This document shows positions 57,995 to 64,000 of a stretch of DNA of 64,000 nt, in pieces; position 1 is the stretch's first letter, and the number at the start of each line of letters is the position of its first letter. Position numbers and translations under genes: made by a program. The DNA comes from Syntrophotaleaceae bacterium (lineage in GTDB: Bacteria; Desulfobacterota; Desulfuromonadia; Desulfuromonadales; Syntrophotaleaceae), in contig JAWKQB010000003.1 of NCBI GenBank assembly GCA_041390365.1, forward strand, positions 992,001-1,056,000. Reading direction: 5' to 3'. A model generated the notes under the pieces. That model ran no database searches. It saw only the letters and a list, made by a program, of their open reading frames with translations, and had not been told where the DNA came from.

Positions 57995-59359
57995 TCAAGC
58001 GATATTTAGAGTTATGCAGGATTTGCGCCAGACTTCCAGATCCTCGAGGGCCCTTTCGGCCAGGGCGAGACGCCGTTCGGTCCGTTTTCTCCGGTGACCA
58101 TCCAGGGGCGGGAAGAGCCCATAATTGACATTCATTGGCTGAAAACCTTCTGCTTCCGAATCAGACAGATGAGTCAGCAGGGCGCCCAAAGCTGTTGTTG
58201 CCGGAGGCAGCGGAATGTTCTGATTGCGCAGTTGAAGGGCCGCAAAAAGTCCCGCAAGAAAACCGATGGCGGCAGATTCCACGTACCCTTCCACCCCGGT
58301 AATCTGTCCGGCGAAGAAGAGTCGGGGGTCGTCCCTGAATTGAAGAGACCGTTCCAGCACGGCAGGCGCATTGATAAACGTGTTGCGGTGCATGCTTCCC
58401 AGCCGGGCGAAGCGGGCCTGCTGCAGGCCCGGAATGGTGCGCAGGATGCGGCGCTGCTCCGGATAGGTCAACTTGGTCTGGAAACCGACCATGTTGAACA
58501 GAGTGGCATGGAGATTGTCCTGCCGCAGCTGGACAACGGCGAAGGGTTCCTTGCCGGTACGGGGATCGGGCAGTCCGACAGGCTTCATTGGGCCGAATGC
58601 CAGGGTCATTTCACCCCGGGCGGCCATTTCCTCGATCGGCATGCACCCTTCAAAATGAATGACTTTTTCAAAATCTCGGCCCGGGACTTTTTCCGCCGCT
58701 TTGAGTTCGGCGACGAAGGCGAAATATTCTTCCCGGGACAAGGGGCAATTAACATAGTCGTCACCGCCCCTGCCATAGCGTGAAGCCCGCCAGGCTGTGG
58801 AAAAGTCGATGGAATCCGCTTCAACGATGGGGGCGATGGCATCATAGAAATAGAGCTGTTCGCTCCCCGTCAGCCTGGCAACATCCCGGGCGAGGGCCTC
58901 GCTGGTCAGAGGTCCGCTGGCTATGATGAGCGGACGCTGCGGCGGAATTTCGACGAGTTCCCTGCGCTGCAGGGTGATCAGGGGATGCCGGCTGATGTGG
59001 CGGGTGATAAAGGCCGAAAAGGCTTCCCGGTCCACAGCCAGAGCGCCTCCCGCCGGGACGGCCGTAGCATCGGCGGCCGTCATGAAAAGGGAACCGCAGC
59101 GCCGCAGTTCCTCCTTAAGACAGCCGACGGCGTTGTTCAGGCCCGCTCCCCGCAAACTGTTGGAACAGACCAGTTCCGCCAGATCCGGGGATCGGTGGGC
59201 GGGCGAAAAGCGTTCCGGCTTCATTTCGTACAAGGTGACCGGAATTCCGCGCCCTGCTGCCTGCCAGGCGGCTTCCGTCCCGGCCAGACCGGCACCGATG
59301 ACAATCAATTCGGGGGACTGATTTTCCTGGGTCATAAAGCTATATTTCGAGTAATCCAC
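57995..59359 (-). CDS. trmFO: Methylenetetrahydrofolate-tRNA-(uracil-5-)-methyltransferase TrmFO
   Basis: 454 residues. FAD-binding VIGAGLAGTEAAWQAAGRGI is near residue 20. Specific blocks include AHRSPDLAELVCSNSLRGAGLNNAVGCLKEE, EGCMPIEEMAARGEMTLAFGPMKPVGL and GQITGVEGYVESAAIGFLAG. It methylates U54 of tRNA using methylene-THF and FAD. I keep GTG 59359 because GAGGGG lies five bases upstream; ATG 59335 is an alternative. It is downstream of topA, as in many Geobacter relatives and Firmicutes. Confidence 0.95.
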   Translation of the reverse strand: MDYSKYSFMTQENQSPELIVIGAGLAGTEAAWQAAGRGIPVTLYEMKPERFSPAHRSPDLAELVCSNSLRGAGLNNAVGCLKEELRRCGSLFMTAADATAVPAGGALAVDREAFSAFITRHISRHPLITLQRRELVEIPPQRPLIIASGPLTSEALARDVARLTGSEQLYFYDAIAPIVEADSIDFSTAWRASRYGRGGDDYVNCPLSREEYFAFVAELKAAEKVPGRDFEKVIHFEGCMPIEEMAARGEMTLAFGPMKPVGLPDPRTGKEPFAVVQLRQDNLHATLFNMVGFQTKLTYPEQRRILRTIPGLQQARFARLGSMHRNTFINAPAVLERSLQFRDDPRLFFAGQITGVEGYVESAAIGFLAGLFAALQLRNQNIPLPPATTALGALLTHLSDSEAEGFQPMNVNYGLFPPLDGHRRKRTERRLALAERALEDLEVWRKSCITLNIA

Positions 59360-59374
59360 TTGAGCCCCTCAATT

Positions 59375-59430
59375 CTATCGGGGTCGGGGTCGTCATCGAA
59401 AAAACGGGCATTCGACCCCATACCGGCCCC
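59375..59430. repeat. TCGGGGTCG repeats upstream of trmFO
   Basis: TCGGGGTCGGGGTCG is followed by TTCGACCCCATACCGGCCCCG, an imperfect inverted copy. The family is shared with 55142-55176. Confidence 0.6.
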
Positions 59431-59488
59431 GAAGAAGCTTGCTTTCGAAAATCCGTCTTCCCTTAAGTAATGGATTTTATGCAAAAAG

Positions 59489-59516
59489 AAAAACGACCGG
59501 ACATAGGCCCGGTCGT
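59489..59516 (-). terminator. Rho-independent terminator of topA
   Basis: ACGACCGG and CCGGTCGT form a perfect 8-bp stem with an 8-base loop, followed by TTTTTCTTTTT on the minus strand, 36 bases after the topA stop. Confidence 0.88.
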
Positions 59517-59551
59517 CGCAGTCCTGAAGTTAAGGTATTTTTTTAGAACTT

Positions 59552-61927
<2,376 letters not shown>

Positions 61928-62062
61928 TGACGCCTCGATAAGTCTTTTTGAATCCCTCCGGTTATGCCGGCCGGAATCCCGAAGCAGCAGAAACAGCCGG
62001 CCAAGACCGGCGGGGTCGACCGGCATGTCTTGAAGATCATACCGTATTCAGAGGTTTCAATC

Positions 62063-62087
62063 AAAAAGGCTGCGAAAATCCGCAGCC
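62063..62087 (-). terminator. Rho-independent terminator of dprA-smg
   Basis: GGCTGCG/CGCAGCC stem with a 6-base loop followed by TTTTT on the minus strand, eight bases beyond the smg stop. It separates smg from topA. Confidence 0.88.
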
Positions 62088-62095
62088 CGTGGGGT

Positions 62096-62581
62096 TCAAT
62101 GGTACATGCGCGCCCAGTCGTCTTCCATAAAGCAGTCTACCTCCCGCAGCCACTCACTGTGAGAGCGGGCGAACAGGGAGAGGGCGGTCAGAACTTTGGC
62201 ATCCTTGAGCGTCATTTCCTCGTCACCCGACTGCAGGGCTCTCTGAATGATTTCTTCCTGTGTATCGTCGTCCAGAATACCGAGACGCCTCAATTGTACC
62301 AGGAACCCCCGGGCTTCCAGAGAAAGGGCATAGCACTCTTCAGGGGTGAAAATGCGTTGGCTGGGGATGGTGAGGGGGTGTCTGGCGGGTCGATCTGTGC
62401 GATACAGCGCGAGGCTTTCCATCCAGTGAAAGGCGGCATCGATCTCTTCAGCTTCGAAGCCTGATGCCAGAAGCTCTTCAACAATGTCACTGTCCGAGGG
62501 TAGCTGTCGGTCGTCAATAACGTACTGAGCGATAATGCTGACGATTGCCAGTACCCTTTCTTTGAGAGGATTCCCGGTCAT
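62096..62581 (-). CDS. smg: Smg family protein (DUF494)
   Basis: 161 residues from ATG 62581 (GGAG four bases upstream), 11 bases after the dprA stop. The pattern LSLEARGFLVQLRRLGILDDDTQEEIIQRAL and the acidic helical make-up are those of Smg/DUF494, which is usually found beside dprA and topA. Function unknown. A frame from 62596 overlaps the dprA stop but lacks a ribosome-binding site. Confidence 0.93.
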   Translation of the reverse strand: MTGNPLKERVLAIVSIIAQYVIDDRQLPSDSDIVEELLASGFEAEEIDAAFHWMESLALYRTDRPARHPLTIPSQRIFTPEECYALSLEARGFLVQLRRLGILDDDTQEEIIQRALQSGDEEMTLKDAKVLTALSLFARSHSEWLREVDCFMEDDWARMYH

Positions 62582-62592
62582 AAGTCTCCGAG

Positions 62593-63687
62593 TCATGGAA
62601 AATTTTTACGGATGTAACGCATGCCGGGCAGCTGTACAGCCCCGTTTGCAAGCTCCAAGTGCAGTAAAATAGCGGAAAGCTCCATGGGTGTCAAGGTGCA
62701 TTTCCGGGCCAGTTCGTCGATGTGCTGGGGCTCCGGACCAAGGGCCAGATAGACGCTCAGCGTCTTTCCGGACAGGTTGGCGGCCAACTGGTCCTGACTA
62801 TTCCTATCGTTGGGCTTGCACGAATCGGGCCATAGCTCTAGCAGAATATCTTCGGCATCGGTGACGAGATGGGCCCCTTCCTTGAGCAGCCGGTTGACGC
62901 CTGTGCTGCCTTCAAGGTGTACCTGGCCGGGGACGGCAAAGACCTCCCGGCCCTGTTCCAGGGCGAAGTCTGCGGTCAGAAGCGAGCCGCTTTTAGCCGC
63001 CGCTTCCACCACCAGGACTCCTCTGCTAAGCCCGCTGATTATTCGGTTGCGGCCGGGGAAATGCCCCGGGAGAGGGGGGGTGCCCGGGGGATACTCCGAA
63101 AGAACACCTCCGCTGTCAATGATTTGACTCGTGAGCCGACGGTTTTCCAGGGGGTAGATTTGATCGATGCCGCAACCCAATACCGCAACCGTCCGGCCTC
63201 GTTTCAGGGCGCCTCGATGAGCGGCACTGTCGATCCCGCGGGCGAGCCCGCTGACGATAAAAATGCCCCGGGCGGCGAGCTCCGCGCTGATTTCATACGC
63301 CAACTGAAGTCCGCAGCTGGAGGCGTTTCGTGCCCCCACCACGGCAAAACATTCCCCTCCGGGCATCTCTCCCCTCAGGTACAGCAGGGCGGGCGGGTCA
63401 TAGATCGTTCGCAGCGCGGCCGGATAATTCCCTTCGTCCCACAAGGTCACTATTTTTGCGCCGATCCTGTCAAGCCGCTCTACCGAATGGAGGAAGCGGG
63501 GGTCGTTTTCGGGGGGGAGTGCCGCAGCAACGGCCGGGCGAATTCCGGCCTTTCCGATCCAGGTCACCGGTTCAGCGGCGAGTATGGCCTCGGGGCCACC
63601 AAAGGTTTCCATCAGTCGTATCAGGCCGGTGCGGCCGAGGCCGTTGGTCAGATGAATGCGCAACCAGGCCAGTTCTTCACGGGTCAT
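62593..63687 (-). CDS. dprA: DNA-processing protein DprA
   Basis: 364 residues. The Rossmann-like DprA core holds FAVVGARNASSCGLQLAYE, VSGLARGIDSAAHRGAL, TVAVLGCGIDQIYP and FPGRNRIISGLSRGVLVVEAA, with an N-terminal helix-hairpin region and a C-terminal winged-helix part (HIDELARKCTLTPMELSAILLHLE). It loads RecA on incoming single strands in transformation and recombination. ATG 63687 has no Shine-Dalgarno and is preceded by CACCTCC, the complement of one; the TTG at 63696 is no better. First gene of the dprA-smg pair. Confidence 0.93.
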   Translation of the reverse strand: MTREELAWLRIHLTNGLGRTGLIRLMETFGGPEAILAAEPVTWIGKAGIRPAVAAALPPENDPRFLHSVERLDRIGAKIVTLWDEGNYPAALRTIYDPPALLYLRGEMPGGECFAVVGARNASSCGLQLAYEISAELAARGIFIVSGLARGIDSAAHRGALKRGRTVAVLGCGIDQIYPLENRRLTSQIIDSGGVLSEYPPGTPPLPGHFPGRNRIISGLSRGVLVVEAAAKSGSLLTADFALEQGREVFAVPGQVHLEGSTGVNRLLKEGAHLVTDAEDILLELWPDSCKPNDRNSQDQLAANLSGKTLSVYLALGPEPQHIDELARKCTLTPMELSAILLHLELANGAVQLPGMRYIRKNFP

Positions 63688-63706
63688 GGCATGCAAGGAG
63701 GTGATG

Positions 63707-63750
63707 AACGGAAAAAAGGATTGAAAGCGCTTCCAATCCTTTTTTCCGTT
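63707..63750. terminator. Long palindrome, probable terminator of the upstream gene
   Basis: AACGGAAAAAAGGATTG (63707-63723) and CAATCCTTTTTTCCGTT (63734-63750) are perfect 17-bp arms. The centre contains the palindrome AAGCGCTT. Read on the minus strand it follows the LysM-like gene and precedes dprA. It has no long T-run outside the stem, so termination is likely but not certain. Confidence 0.6.
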
Positions 63751-63791
63751 TCAGGTTGATGTCCAGGACAGGGGGAGTCCCGTGCCCCGGT

Positions 63792-64000
63792 TTATTCAGT
63801 GGCCGTAACGACACGGTCTCCTGTGTAAATGGGGCCGACGGATTTCAAAATGAGGGCACTGGCCGTATCGGGCTTGACATTGACGACCACAGCCGCGCCC
63901 ATGAGGGAGTCGGGCAATGGCAGTTTGTGCTCGTTCATGGCCGATGCGGAGGCCTTTTTCGGCCTTGAAATGTACAGCAGATTGCCTTCTGCAAGTCCCG
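63792..64000 (-). CDS. C-terminus of a probable secreted LysM-type protein (partial)
   Basis: An open frame enters from the right edge and gives 68 residues ending VNVKPDTASALILKSVGPIYTGDRVVTATE. The GxAVVVNVKPDTASALIL...GDRV pattern and the position just before dprA resemble the C-terminal region of LysM peptidoglycan-binding proteins in related genomes. No LysM motif is inside the window, so the family is uncertain. Stop TAA at 63794-63792. The gene is clearly coding by its third-position GC bias. Confidence 0.6.
   Translation of the reverse strand, partial: GLAEGNLLYISRPKKASASAMNEHKLPLPDSLMGAAVVVNVKPDTASALILKSVGPIYTGDRVVTATE

Overview
The window looks like a chromosomal stretch of a GC-rich Desulfuromonadia-type bacterium (Geobacter/Desulfuromonas/Pelobacter relatives). 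The evidence is the combination of an MSHA-type pilus operon, split glycine decarboxylase subunits (GcvPA/GcvPB), the folate-dependent tRNA methyltransferase TrmFO, the topA-smg-dprA neighbourhood, an alternative (carboxyspermidine) polyamine route, and many intergenic arrays of 6-9 bp degenerate repeats. This is inferred from gene content and was not tested by a search. I see no rRNA, tRNA, phage, transposase, CRISPR array or integrase.

Layout. 1-7474 (+): distal half of an MSHA pilus operon (mshE end, mshG, mshF-like, major pilin, mshC, D, O, P, Q), with a hairpin terminator just after the major pilin. 7590-9065 (+): a transpeptidase-only penicillin-binding protein. 9062-15584 (-): lipoate- and glycine-cleavage genes in transcription order gcvT, gcvH, gcvPA, gcvPB, lipB, lipA. 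15837-22385 (+): pyruvate dehydrogenase aceE, aceF, lpd and a quinone oxidoreductase. Thus two lipoate-dependent complexes and the two lipoate-making enzymes sit back to back. 22410-23102 (+): a lipoprotein. 23166-30398 (-): five unrecognised exported proteins, including a predicted outer-membrane barrel, which form the most likely undescribed system here. 30459-31112 (-): a four-helix-bundle protein carrying a repeat insertion.

31248-36613 (-): a polyamine operon made of an XRE-cupin regulator, carboxynorspermidine synthase, carboxynorspermidine decarboxylase and arginine decarboxylase, with an inverted-repeat operator upstream of the regulator. 36869-39793 (+): proC, then a diacylglycerol-kinase-like lipid kinase overlapping an App1-type phosphatase. 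40030-49684 (-): a tight ten-gene cluster (zinc-ribbon RDD, zinc-ribbon and B-box membrane proteins, DUF4129-like, DUF4350, MoxR, DUF58, SpoIIM, RDD), mostly with 4-bp start/stop overlaps. 50149-55830 (-): a small membrane protein with a Cys-rich partner, a MOP-type exporter, gph, an SNF transporter, yggS and maf. 55915-64000 (-): a PocR/GAF protein with a degenerate GGDEF domain, trmFO, topA, smg, dprA and the end of a probable LysM-type protein.

Intergenic DNA is unusually patterned. A roughly 220-bp structured element occurs twice (10743 and 34457), and its main hairpin shows two compensatory base-pair changes. Heptamer, hexamer and nonamer arrays, often arranged as inverted arms, occupy most gaps longer than 100 bp. 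Starts were adjusted by ribosome-binding site and family length, so several differ from the longest open frame.
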